Shown: piece after piece, positions 54,285 to 64,000 of the stretch
Layout: each line of letters starts with the position of its first letter
How positions within the stretch are numbered: the stretch's first letter is position 1
DNA from: Cristatella mucedo
Lineage: Eukaryota > Bryozoa > Phylactolaemata > Cristatellidae
NCBI GenBank assembly: GCA_009760855.2
Contig: WPIO01000127.1
Coordinates: 174,501-238,500, forward strand
DNA: 64,000 nucleotides
Direction: 5' to 3'
Notes under the pieces: generated by a model
Told to the model about the DNA's origin: nothing
The model's database searches: none
What the model saw: the letters and a program-made list of their open reading frames with translations, nothing else
Position numbers and translations under genes: made by a program

Positions 54285-55963
54285 AGTTTCCTGCGGGGTA
54301 GCTGGTGAGCTGACGCAGCAAATGAAAGCGCCTAGAAAGAGATTAAGTTCTCTGAGGGCGCTTTATCAAGTGCATTATGATTATTATTATTAGCTGAAGA
54401 CACGGCTGCTTTGGCAGCCTTTGACCTACATTTCACCCCATTCGAAGCTGCAGATGTGCCGGCTGCTGGCGTGAGGGAAGCCGGACTTGTGCAGCCAGCC
54501 GCAGACCTGGTCAGGCTCAACTGAGTGGGATTAACGTGCGGTTTATTTGATTGTTGATTCAAAGCATTACCCATTCACCGGGCCAAGGACGGAGTCTCCA
54601 GCAAACTGCAGCGCTAGCCGTTGGCTAGGTGGCTATGCTGAATTGCAATTGCTGCAGCTTTGGTTCGGGGCTCTCGCAGAATTGCAGGATCGTTCTTCTG
54701 CGGCAATTAGTCGCCAAGGTCGCAGCTGAGACGGCGAGTCACTGCGAAAGGGCAGCAAGGCAGAGAAGTGACGGTGAGCTCGATGAAGCTTCCAATTCAG
54801 CCTCCGCTCCTCCGACCTCTGCCGCTGACAGCAAGGCTGAGCTCGGGCGACTGATCGCCCGCCCCACAAGCTCTGGCTCGTCCCAAGCCGGGGCCACGCT
54901 GCAGAACAGGAAGAAACTGGAGGATGCCGGGAGGAGACTAGAAGGACGACTAGAGGTCGGCCTGCCCACCCACCCACATACCACGACAGACCCGTTAGTT
55001 CCATTCCAGTAGCGCTTATCAATAGCCTCAGCAAGGCTGGCAGGAGAGAGATGGAAGTTGACATCACGTGACTGCCTTCGCGGCTGCTAATCTCCAGGTG
55101 CTGGGCAGCTAACGGGGAAGTGGACATGGTGGCCTTGAGTAGGCAGCTTGCCAGCAGACAATGCTACCGTGGGGGGAGGGGAGGGAGGCCAGCCTACAGC
55201 CCCCCACCAACCCAGCCGCCGTTATAAGCAGAGAGCGGTGCGAACCTGAAAAGCAGCATGCATTTAAGCCAGCAGCCGCGGTTCCACATCTCTCCGCCCC
55301 GCCACGCCCCCCAGTGAAGCATCTAGATGCTGCCAACCTCGAAAAGAAGGGAGGCGAGAGGAAGTAGCCAAAGTCAGCATCGGCGCGGTGCTGAAGCCAG
55401 CGTCTCCGTGCACGGCGTCAGCGCCGTCGCGAGTAACGCCGCCGGCGACGCTGACAATCGCTTGGACGGTTCACGACTTCTTGGAGGCCACGAACTGCGG
55501 CCGAGCTGTGTCTGATCCGTCAGCTGCAGACGGCGGCGGCGGCGGCCAGGGGGAATCGTGCGGAAGTGCGGCCGCGGGGCGCGTTCACTTAGGCGGGAAG
55601 GCGGGGCTTGCTCGGGCTCGCGGTCGCGAAGAGTCATCTCCGCTGGGCATTGTTCCGGAGAAGCAGTCGAGTGCACGTGCCGGTACCGAGCGTGCCGCGG
55701 CGACCGAGCCTGGAGCTGGGGCCAGGCTCGGTACCGGGAGCGGCCGCTCGGGGGGGGTCTCCACTGCAGCGCCTCGCCGCGGCTGCAGATACCAGGGGCG
55801 CCGCTGCGTGACGCGCGGCGTGACGTGACGCAGAGCCGAGAGACGCTCGCTGCGCGAGGGGCGTACCTGAAGCGACGGCGGCAGGCGCGGCCCAAGCCAG
55901 GCGGGCGGCGATCGCGGCGCACGCGACGAGCGTCAGCTGAACGCTGCCGCCAAGTGCGACCAT
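53327..55963 (-). CDS. Candidate two-exon secreted, prohormone-like protein (216 aa)
   Basis: Exon 1 is 55867-55963 and exon 2 is 53327-53880, both minus. The ATG at 55961-55963 (context GGAATGG) starts a hydrophobic leader, MVALGGSVQLTLVACAAIAA, then RLAWA-AP, a likely signal peptide cut near residue 25. The donor is CTTCAG then GTACGC. The acceptor is CTGTTGTCGCTCTCGCAG, and phase 1 matches on both sides (G + GT = Gly33). Exon 2 is open for 183 codons in strongly coding-like sequence: LLHLVDLRSAYPQDFVDDVV (61-80), a Cys pair at 104 and 111, a Gly/Ser-rich linker (128-140), LSVDEQKIVAYVKAL (148-162), a proprotein-convertase type site GGRRKR (173-178), and then a 38-residue tail with FCRSYSWRCG (191-200). 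The family is unknown. A GT at CTGTGGTATGG could be a donor extending the gene. The intron contains LINE-A/SINE-2 tails and a TA array. Confidence 0.5.
53975..54097 (-). mobile_element. LINE-A tail in the intron
   Basis: ATAATTAATAATAATAATTC tail, intact hairpin (AAAGCGCCCTCAGAG...CTAGGCGCTTTACA), 3' UTR as far as GTAAAATCATG, then an abrupt switch to SINE-2. Confidence 0.8.
54098..54185 (+). mobile_element. SINE-2, head-truncated
   Basis: CGCGGGCCTGAGCCCTGCG (B-box region), then ATGTACCTGGACAGAGATTGAG...CTTAGGGCGCTCTGCAAATGA. It abuts the LINE-A copy without spacer. Confidence 0.6.
54206..54282. repeat. (TA)n microsatellite
   Basis: About 76 bases of TA between two hairpin tails. Confidence 0.95.
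54306..54390 (+). mobile_element. Minimal LINE-A tail
   Basis: ACGCAGCAAATGAAAGCGCC, hairpin and GAGGGCGCTTTATCAAGTGC, then ATTATGATTATTATTATTAG. About 85 bp. Confidence 0.8.
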
Positions 55964-56348
55964 TCCCAAATCGCTCCTGAAACGGAGATCGCGGCGTCGC
56001 AGCGCCTCAAGCGGCGGCGAGCGCTGCCGCCTGAGGGGCGACGGGGGAAGCAGACGAGGCGCGGCGGCCCGCTCGACGCCGCCGCGCCACCATCGCTTCG
56101 TGCGTACGGCGCGAGGTGACCGGCTGCAGCGTCGGCGCGACTATTCGGCGGCCGGCTGCGTTAGCTACCTGGATGGTTGCACGTAGTAAAGCACTCACAA
56201 GATTCCGGAAGCTTGCGGCTCCGACGTAAACGCTCGGCCTGCGCAGGAAGCCGAGCCGGAGCAGGAAGCGGTGCAGGCCGCCTCTGTGCGGCAGCCGGCC
56301 GAGCGACTGAGCTGTCGAGAGAGATTCGCCGTCACCGCAAGCTCGGCA

Positions 56349-56357
56349 CATAAATAC
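56349..56357 (-). promoter_or_regulatory. TATA-like element
   Basis: GTATTTATG on the minus strand, about 390 bp upstream of the candidate ATG and 160 bp downstream of the CRE. The position suits a core promoter with a long 5' UTR. Inferred only from motif and spacing. Confidence 0.25.
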
Positions 56358-56513
56358 GCCGAACGCCGACCTCGACATGGATCTAAATCCCTAGCTATCG
56401 TTTTGTACGAAACCATTGGTGCGTTCCCCACCATCATGGACGAAGCTCGTGAAATCGGCTCGCCGGCACGTGGACGGCGGCTGCCCCGCAAGCCGGACCT
56501 GGTCTTCACGATG

Positions 56514-56525
56514 TGACGTCACGTG
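56514..56525. promoter_or_regulatory. Overlapping CRE and E-box
   Basis: TGACGTCACGTG combines the full palindromic cAMP-response element TGACGTCA (56514-56521) with the E-box CACGTG (56520-56525). It lies in the CpG-rich domain upstream of the candidate secreted-protein gene. Full CREs are common in promoters of peptide-hormone genes, but function is inferred. Confidence 0.45.
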
Positions 56526-57095
56526 TGCGCGCTCTCCCGCGTGCCGGCCTTGCCCCGCGTCCGACGCGGGCTCGCTCGAGCGCTTCCGCCGTGGGAGCGC
56601 ACCGGAGCTAGAGGCGTGAGCGAGGGCGCGCACCTGGCCCTGCGGCCGCAAAGGACCCATCCAATACTCCCGGCGGCAGCAGAGCCGGCACCGACGGCCG
56701 CCAGGGGACGCCAGGCGGTGCCGGCTGCGAGCAATCGCAGGAGCGCCAGCAGGATCGGGCAACAAGTGGGCGTCTAGGCGTACTGAAGGGCGCGGAGAGG
56801 ACTTTAGGTCATCGCGCGCCGGATCTGGGGGTGCCAAAATGGGCTTCTAATACTGGGTGGGTGGGGGGTGCCATCTGAGTGGCTTGTACCCGGGGCCCGA
56901 TCGCTAGAATAGGACCGCTTCTGAGTGACTGCAGAGGTCGGCGAGGCGGAATAAATTGTTAAATGAAAGCGAGTAGCCAAGTCTCTACCTACCTAGACGA
57001 ACCGCCGCGGCAGAGCCAGATAGACAGACAGACGGCCCCGACCTTTGATTTTAAGGCCGAGACGTGGGAGTGCAAAGCTCGAGGTGCGAAGGAAG
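56526..57095. other. CpG-rich to mixed sequence without supported gene
   Basis: Possible upstream promoter sequence of the minus-strand gene. A G-rich run GGGTGGGTGGGGGG lies near 56855-56870. Confidence 0.35.
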
Positions 57096-57099
57096 GAAG

Positions 57100-57819
<720 letters not shown>

Positions 57820-57924
57820 TATCGAAGTCTAGCTCAATGCAGTGACAGGTGTTGGTAAATGAAAATACAAGCAAACACTGATATGAAGATAGCTGTGAAA
57901 TGGCCAGATTATGGCTGCTAATCA

Positions 57925-58035
57925 TTAATAATAATAGCAATAACAATAATAATTCACTTGATAAAGCGCCCTCAGAGAACTCAATCTCTCTCTAGGCGCT
58001 TTACATTTGCTGTAAAGTGAATTATTCGCGATTAT
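57925..58035 (-). mobile_element. Minimal LINE-A tail
   Basis: TAATAATAGCAATAACAATAATAATTC tail, CpG-intact hairpin (AAAGCGCCCTCAGAGAACTC...CTAGGCGCTTTACATTTGC). It is cut after GTAAAGTGAAT. Confidence 0.8.
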
Positions 58036-58848
58036 GCAATAATCTAAGGTCGAGGCCTTATCAAAAGCCGGCGCCATGAGATGTGAGGCAGTTGGAATTC
58101 CGGACTCGAAGCATTGAAGCTGGTGAGAGTTCTAGGCCACAGAGCTACTGACAAATAGACTTGTCTACATATGGATGTGGACTTGATACGTTAAGGCATG
58201 GATGCTCTTTGTCGCTAGTCGTGCTAAAAGGATCTGGCGTCACCAGTATTCGGTGCTCGTCGGCTCACATTAGCGCGGCGACGAGTACCATGTTTGCAGC
58301 CTAGTTTTGACCGGACGTGGAAGCCGCTCACGGCGTTTGTGGCAGCTGCTAAGGTACAGGTCATACAAATCCTTGATATCAATGTTAGATCCCAAACGAG
58401 GCAGAGAAGCCGAACGTTGGCATCTGCCACAATTGGTCGTACTAGGCTTTTTTTATTTTCTCAGAAGACGGCCGGAAACGGACGGCCGGGGAAAGTCCAA
58501 AAAATGGGGCGAAATATCATATTTATCCTTTCAGTAGATTATATGTTACAAGTGAAATTGGAAAAAATTCAGGAAATTCGCACACAACAAAAACCCTACA
58601 CCATATTCAAGTAGGACATGAGAGTTGAGTAATTTCAAAATAAAGTGTACACACCAACCGTCGGACTGAGGGCCAAGAAATGTTTAGCTATGCAACACAG
58701 TCCAAACACTCAATACAGAAGGAAATTTTATTGATAATATGACAAGCGTAAAGCACTCAAAGAAAACCAACTCAGTTTCTATGCATCGTACTTATATTGA
58801 CAGAGAAGCATGTCAACTGAGAAGTTCTATTAACAAATGAAAAAAGAT
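58036..58848. other. No recognised gene or repeat
   Basis: ORFs at 58224-58430 (-) and 58294-58614 (+) overlap and show no motif. Confidence 0.4.
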
Positions 58849-58849
58849 T

Positions 58850-58995
58850 AGGTGATTTAACAGATTCGACTGTAAAGCTGCAAGACAGCCTTGACGGATT
58901 TCACCGCGGCTTGCATTTAGCAATAAAGGATCGTCTACTGCAGGATTCGAACCTTTGACCTCAGTCAGAAGAGCAAGCACCATACCATCTGGGCT
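58850..58995 (-). mobile_element. SINE-1, diverged
   Basis: AGGTGATTTAACAGATTCG (3' end), CAATAAAGGATCG...CTGCAGGATTCGAACCTTTGACCTC, with a perfect B box GGTTCGAATCC on the minus strand, and a head ending near CTGGGCTCTC. Confidence 0.65.
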
Positions 58996-59059
58996 CTCTA
59001 GGATGATGGTTTGCAGTTTCAGTGTGCATAAGCACATAGATGATAATTCGCTAGGCGAC

Positions 59060-59345
59060 TGGGTAGGCGCTAGGCTGTGAAGAGCTTCTAGCTTCTTTTT
59101 TTAATGTCGTCAAATCGGAAGTCAGTCAGTCAGTCGTGAGCAAGCTGCCGGCATTGAAGAGTGCAGTAACTGAAGGCACACTATCTAAGCAATCCTATGT
59201 TTGCTCAAGGCACTGCCAAGCAATCGGAGTCCCAAGTGGATGGAGTGTGGAGCAACAGGAGGCTCAACGAAGGAGCAATTTGAAGACGTAGGCTAGCGCG
59301 AGATACTAGCACAAGAGTAGAGACCTGAAGGTGAATGACAGTGGA
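59060..59345 (-). mobile_element. Very diverged LINE remnant
   Basis: Weak minus-strand similarity to the LINE C-terminal region (TTTTTTTAATGTCGTCAAATC; AGAGACCTGAAGGTGAATGACAG). Low confidence. Confidence 0.3.
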
Positions 59346-59499
59346 GGACATCTTAGATATCTCTTGTCCTCGACACCCGAGGGCAAGAGAGGACACTTAA
59401 TTTCACAAGTTAATAGTGCGTCTAGACGGCGGCGATTCCCTCTATTCGTGACTCCAGGCCACTCCCCTTAATTGTGTCAGCATTTCCTAAGCAACTGTC

Positions 59500-60235
59500 T
59501 TGTCAGATCTATTAACAGGGTATACGCCACAGCACACTATATCTGTCTTAGCTTTACATGCCCACCAATCAAGAATTGAATCAACTTCACGATCATCTTC
59601 TGATTGCACGTGCAATCCCTCTTCAATCGCTCGCAGCAGCCAACCCATCCGACCACCTGGCTCCTCCATTGTTCTCTGGCATCACTAGAGCCTCGACCTC
59701 TAGTCATCTTTGTTCCCTCAAAATTAACTGAAATCTTTTATTAGAGATCAAACCTTCATGTAGCACGAGCCGAAAGCTTGGGAGCTTACTCCCGCTAGGG
59801 TCACTAGCTGCAGTGGCCTTGCATCGCTTTAATCTCAGCTAAAGACACTTCAGCTTCGGTCTGCTTGCCATTCGTCTGTATTTTGTTGTTGCTATGTCAC
59901 CTGCAATTTGCTATTGCACGGTCGCCTGCACTTTGCTGTTGCTACTTCGCCTACATTTCGTTGTTGCTGCGTGGCATGCTTACCTGCACACACTTTAGTT
60001 AAGGTACCAACCAGTGGTCCTATAAATGCAACGGATGTCTTCTTGTCTACATTTGCATGCTGGCCTAAAGTATAAACCTTTCTCGTCTTCCTCGCTGTCT
60101 AGGCATGATACCATTAATATTCATGCTACTACCCTTGGTTATTGATACTCTTGTGGTGAGTCGTAAAACACCTAGATCAAGATTTAGTTCTCTTAAGATA
60201 ATCTTCATACAAACTATTATTACTACTATTGTTAT
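59500..60235 (+). mobile_element. LINE-C 3' end, diverged
   Basis: Plus strand: GCACGAGCCGAAAGCTTGGGAGC reads as the APKAWELTP equivalent of APKAWNSLP, and CTCAGCTAAAGACACTTCAG as the SQLKTLQ equivalent of LKTHLF. A 3' UTR with CACCTGCAATTTGCTATTGC-type repeats and a decayed hairpin tail (AAAACACCTAGATCAAGATTTAG...) end near 60230. Confidence 0.5.
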
Positions 60236-61134
60236 CTGAAAACACTTCAAATCAAAGCTTCGATATTGTTTATTATAGATATATAGCTGATCTATCTTTA
60301 GTGATCTTGCTGATAGTTTGCACACACTGTCAAAATAAAGTCACAGATAGGAAGCAGCTGCTGGGCGCGAGGCTGGAACTTCAGGCTTATATTTGCTGCT
60401 GCTGCTGCGATCACATGCGAAATACGTATGACGAACTAGGCTTGTCGCCACGGAGGCCGGTTGAAGCCAGAGCACCCACCGACAGTTGGCAGGAAGTGAC
60501 CTAGGCAGCAGACCTGTGCAGCACGTGCTCAAGTGCACGTGACGTCGTAGGGCAGCTGAGTTTGGAGGTCAGAGCTGCAGACGAATAGCATTATCCGCTG
60601 CTGGCAAAAGGAACGTGCACCGCGCCAGTGCCACCTGGATGGGATAGTCAGAGCCGAGGTTGCTCAATACAAGAATGGAGAGGGTCGCGATAGCCTCGAT
60701 GAACATTAGGCACTGAAGCATCGATCCATGATCACGTAGACACTGATGCAGCATCAGCTGCTGTATGGCCGACACAATGCCATTACAAGCACCAAAAGCA
60801 AAAATCACAGCGTATAGCAGGCAGCCCGAACACCGACAGGAAATGATTCTGCACAGTCGCTGAGTGCCAGCTGTCAGGCGCTCCGTGTGATACAGCAGCA
60901 AAGCTTCACAGCTGCACGCGGCTGCTGCAGCCCACTGTTCACACCTTGATCAGTCTGATGCTGTTCTTTGCCTGACTTGGACACTCACGGCAAAGTTAAG
61001 GGTAATTGCCGAGAGCTGCTGCACAGGCACTGTAAGCACATTCAAAAGTTTCTTTTTGCTGCAGGAAGCCCGGGCCTCACTGACAGTGTAGCTTGTGACC
61101 GACGAGTGGGGGGGGGGCGGGGAGAATGGTTGAG
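60236..61134 (-). other. Probable 3' UTR of the FAXDC2-like gene
   Basis: The minus strand after the stop contains an AATAAA signal (plus-strand TTTATT at 60269-60274) about 860 bp downstream. A 110-codon frame at 60569-60901 with two hydrophobic stretches lies inside this interval. I treat it as non-coding because it has no splice or start support. Confidence 0.4.
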
Positions 61135-61309
61135 CTAATTGTCCTTCCTGCAAGGTGGCACCGCCTTGTCGTCGTCGGGAATCAGCTCACGCACGGGCTG
61201 CAGGCTGATAGACAGGAAGTGGCGCTGGCTACTCTTGCTTTCGCGGAAGAGGCTGTCGGTACCATGCAGATGATCCAACACTCCGAGAACGCCGAAATTG
61301 TTGACGAAT
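61135..61309 (-). CDS. FAXDC2: Last exon of a FAXDC2-like fatty acid hydroxylase-domain protein
   Basis: The minus-strand exon follows the acceptor GTCAATAATACAG (AG at 61310-61311) and encodes 57 residues plus a split first codon, ending at the TAG 61135-61137. It starts FVNNFGVLGVLDHLHGTD and continues SLFRESKSSQRHF to PVRELIPDD. The FGVLGVLD.LHGTD block followed by F+.S...+RH and a P..E.IPD ending is, as I recall, the C-terminus of animal FAXDC2, a membrane-bound di-iron hydroxylase relative of sterol C4-methyl oxidase. The His-box exons (HxxHH) are not in the window. The upstream intron, at least 2.6 kb, contains LINE-A in sense orientation. It could be another member of the same superfamily. 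Confidence 0.65.
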
Positions 61310-61539
61310 CTGTATTATTGACAATGCAGGTGTCAAAGGTCAGAAAACACGTGAAAGAGAGAGACGACATCAATGTGGTGGCGTATATATCTATCTTGTG
61401 CATTTTGCACATGCAGCTGAACTCTTTATCATCACCAGAACTTGGGGCAGGGTGCACAGAAGCACACTGTTCCACTATTAGGCAGCCTGCCAGTGCCGTG
61501 CCTAGTATCACGTTACGCCATGCCCATGCATGCATGCAC

Positions 61540-61626
61540 GCACACTCACATACACATTCACTCACACACACACACACAGTCAAACAAGATCGCACGGGTA
61601 CGCTCGCATGCTCACACTCGCACACT
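61540..61626. repeat. CA-rich microsatellite
   Basis: Interrupted CACACT/CACACA units with ATGCATGCATGCACG before it. Confidence 0.8.
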
Positions 61627-61689
61627 AAGGTAAGTGCAGTTGTGGGGTACGAGTTCCATATGGTACTATCTGGTTCAACAGGGTACGTC

Positions 61690-62517
61690 ACTATAATAAT
61701 AACAATAATACATAATAATAATAATAACACAACACATTTGTATAGCACCCTCAGAGAACTCATCTCTTGGTAGGCACTTCACATTTGCAGCAAAGGAAGC
61801 ATAGTCAAACGATTAATGGTAGCATGCTCAATGCCATTAAGAGCAACATGGTCAGAGGTGACAGGCACAGGGTCAGCATGCAAGTGTGGTTAGTGGCAGC
61901 ATGCACCGTGTCAGCACACACAAGCACATAAGGGTCGAATCACAGGGACCCACTGAATGCTGTGATAAATAGATGTTCTTTTAGTTTCTTTTTGAATGTG
62001 GACAAGTCAGGAGATGTCGTGATGCAGATCGGGAGTGAGTTCCATGCGTTGGAAGCATATAAACTAAAGGTACGGTCTCCAAAAGATTTGAGGTTCATAG
62101 AAATGTAGGCAAACCATTCGACTCAGAAGGATGGGTGGGACGATGCTTAGCCTGGTGGGGAAGTAGATCTAATAGATGGGCTGGAAACAGAGAATTAATG
62201 ACCTACAAGTGAGTGACAGAACCCTGAAGTCGACGTGCTGCATGACTGGGAGCCAGTTCAAGTCAGCGAAAAGTGGTGTGATGTGGCAGCTGCAGCACTA
62301 ACAACAGACAAGCCTAGCTGCAGAGTTTTGCAACAGCTGTAAGCGCCTGATTTCATGGGCCGGTAGACCAGCAAGCAGTGAGTTACAGAAGTCAGGACGA
62401 GATGTCACAAATGCATGGACCAATTTAGATGTGGTATCCCTGTCTAAATAAACCCGAATTTTAGCAGTACGACGTAGCTGAAAGTAGGCAGACTGGACTG
62501 TAAAGCTGATGTGGTCA
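61690..62517 (-). mobile_element. LINE-A 3' end with RT C-terminus
   Basis: Minus strand: (ATT)n-rich tail at 61690-61735, decayed hairpin (AGCACCCTCAGAGAACTC...TAGGCACTTCAC), 3' UTR, then broken RT coding up to SDHISFTVQSAYFQL (about 62520). It lies in the FAXDC2-like intron, sense to the gene. Confidence 0.8.
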
Positions 62518-62988
62518 GATTTCGATCTGGTAAAGCTTACTGCTAATTTGAAGCAACAGCCGTTTAAAAACATACTATAGATTGGGTTACCATTATTGGT
62601 AACACTGCAGAGTGATAGAAAGAAGAAGCCTTTAACAACAGTCAACACGAAATATTCGCATAGGTATTCTTTGATTGCACAGACAAATTTCCCCTGGTAT
62701 CTGCTTAAAGCCAGACACTGTACATGCATCCATACATACAGAGGTGCAAAGTGTTGCTGCAGATGACACCTCGTGGAAGATAGATGTCCCCAATATGCCT
62801 ACCACGGCAGTCAATGTGGTATTCGATAGTTGACCACTGTGTAGGTAATGTTTGAATTCGGCACAAATGCAGTTGCAATTAAAATACGAACGCAGGCATC
62901 GAGTTAAGTATATCGGAATTCGGCCCGGCCATGTACCAGAAATGAAAGCCTAAGATTTATAATATAGGTTGGGGTCACAGAAGCGATC
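62518..62988. other. No recognised gene or repeat
   Basis: I searched the minus strand for the upstream His-box exon of the FAXDC2-like gene and did not find it. Confidence 0.4.
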
Positions 62989-62989
62989 A

Positions 62990-63225
62990 TCGCTTGGGAG
63001 CTCAGTTAGTGAGAGCAACTGCCTGGTAGACTGGATGTTGTGGTATCGGTCTCTGCTCGACGAGGATATTATTGGCATTCAGATTCTTTCTGTCTTTCGG
63101 CACACAGATTACCTAGGAGTAAGATTACGAGCCGGGTCGTAGGTCCAAGTCCTTCAGCAGACAATACTTTATAGCCTGCTGCAAGCAGGATGACAGTAGC
63201 TAAGACTCATCTGCTGGTTTATTTT
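62990..63225 (+). mobile_element. tRNA-like SINE remnants
   Basis: GGGAGCTCAGTTAGTGAGAGC (D-arm/A-box-like) at 62996-63016 with a degenerate B box. Then GTCGTAGGTCCAAGTCCTTCAG (B-box-like, 63137-63158) with TTTATAGCCTGCTGCAAGCAGG, resembling SINE-1. Heavily diverged. Confidence 0.4.
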
Positions 63226-64000
63226 ACTTGACGTATCTCCTAAAGATATAATCAGACTGATCTCTCTCTCTCTCTCAACTACATTTTTAGGTTTACTACT
63301 GGCAGCTAGAACGTATCGAGTCCAAACAGTCCGAGCCAGGATCAGACTTGGTTACCCAATCAGAATTGGCAACCATTCCAATATTAGATGGTTTCCACGA
63401 GCTTTCATTTGCTTCATGCCCCACCAGTCGAGCCGTCAGGGCATAATCACGACACCAATACTATCGCTATCCAATGAGTTCCAACATTTGTGCATGGCTC
63501 GTCGATGAAGCAGAATCAATGCGACAGAACTAACCCGAATAGGAAATAATCCTGATAATCTCAGGTTTGCTACTCCAAGTGATTATGCTTTTCAACTCGA
63601 ACGCACCACCACAAAATTTAGGCTTGGCGACAAAAGCAGAGCTCATTAATCCGTGGGCTCAATACGAGGACGTCAAAGAAAAGACTGCTTCATACTTAAT
63701 TATAATTATAATTATAATTACATCATGTACATCAGAGCGTTTGTGGCATACAATCTTGAGGAATAAATAGCAACTGTTGAGCAGCTGTATTGATGCAAGT
63801 CTAATCACGTTTATTTTATTATCAGCACGTGTACCATGACAGAAACGACTGGCACAATACACAAACACACGGAGAGGATTGTATTGCAAGTACTGCCACT
63901 GGCAACAAGCTGCTGGGCACGCTGAACTTCCCAGTACCTAACCGAGTTGTAGCTGCAAATTCTAGGCACACAATTGAAAATAGGTGGACAGGCTGGAGAG
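63226..64000. other. No recognised gene or repeat
   Basis: It contains a (TC)n run at 63261-63276 and a self-complementary AATTAT array at about 63698-63720. It presumably continues the FAXDC2-like intron. Confidence 0.4.

Larger units (their letters stand above)
52600..56900. other. GC-rich, CpG-dense domain
   Basis: From about 52.6 to 56.9 kb the DNA is visibly GC-rich and full of CpG, unlike the AT-rich flanks, apart from the LINE/SINE/TA block at 53.98-54.39 kb. It holds the candidate secreted-protein gene on the minus strand. A 39-bp block (GCACTGCCGGCCACG then CGACTACTATCCACTCGACG at 52658-52696) recurs with few changes at 52832-52870. Large open frames on both strands come from the base composition and are not called. 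Confidence 0.65.

Noticed and set aside
55374-56837. Several long Arg/Ala/Pro-rich frames on both strands
   Set aside because: High GC content lengthens chance frames. Only the frame with a signal peptide, splice sites and matching phase was kept.
60569-60901. 110-codon frame with two hydrophobic segments (minus)
   Set aside because: It lies downstream of the FAXDC2-like stop, before a poly(A) signal, with no splice or start support. More likely 3' UTR.

Overview
The window is eukaryotic, and specifically animal, nuclear DNA. There is no compact coding. It holds many broken non-LTR retrotransposons, tRNA-headed SINEs, long dinucleotide arrays, a hAT element and single spliced exons with good splice sites. 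One exon carries the C-terminal signature of the animal fatty-acid hydroxylase-domain protein FAXDC2. The clade cannot be fixed from sequence alone; an invertebrate, perhaps lophotrochozoan, is a weak guess.

Working names used here. LINE-A: an L2/CR1-like family whose 3' end is a two-step hairpin (AAAGCGCC...GGCGCTTT) followed by (ATT)n. LINE-B: a second L2/CR1-like family ending in CTATACAAAACTC and an (ACATT)n tail. LINE-C: a more diverged relative. SINE-1: tRNA head plus a body ending near GTTAAATCAGCTAG. SINE-2: tRNA head joined to the LINE-A type hairpin. Repeat D: an unclassified dispersed repeat of about 1.1 kb, present twice.

Layout. 0-8 kb: LINE-A copies on both strands and a LINE-B end. 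8-19 kb: mostly unrecognised sequence with short LINE/SINE remnants, three perfect stem-loops, several minisatellites and one candidate host exon (8535-8653). 19.5-20.3 kb: a 200-bp SPIN-like hAT element, then a (CA)65 run. 20.4-29.2 kb: opposed LINE-A pieces, an inverted SINE-2 pair, nested LINE-B and SINE-1. 29.4-31.3 kb: a (CT)n tract, a frameshifted coding relic and a CpG-rich patch. 31.6-45.5 kb: dense LINE-A/LINE-B remnants and repeat D copy 1. 46.9-52.1 kb: repeat D copy 2 and the longest LINE-B copy (ORF2 start, endonuclease and part of the RT). 52.6-56.9 kb: a GC- and CpG-rich domain. On the minus strand it contains a candidate two-exon secreted-protein gene (216 aa, signal peptide, RRKR processing site) with a CRE/E-box and a TATA-like element upstream. 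57.1-57.8 kb: a 700-bp polypurine tract. 60.2-61.3 kb: the last exon and probable 3' UTR of a FAXDC2-like gene, with an intron full of LINE-A.

The insertions are interleaved. LINE-A sits inside LINE-B, LINE-B inside LINE-A, LINE-B inside SINE-2, and LINE-A inside repeat D, so several families were active over overlapping periods. No LINE copy here looks autonomous: each is truncated, frameshifted, stopped or missing catalytic residues. The most interesting items are the SPIN-like element (a family known for horizontal transfer) and the candidate prohormone-like gene. Both were read by eye and need database and transcript checks.
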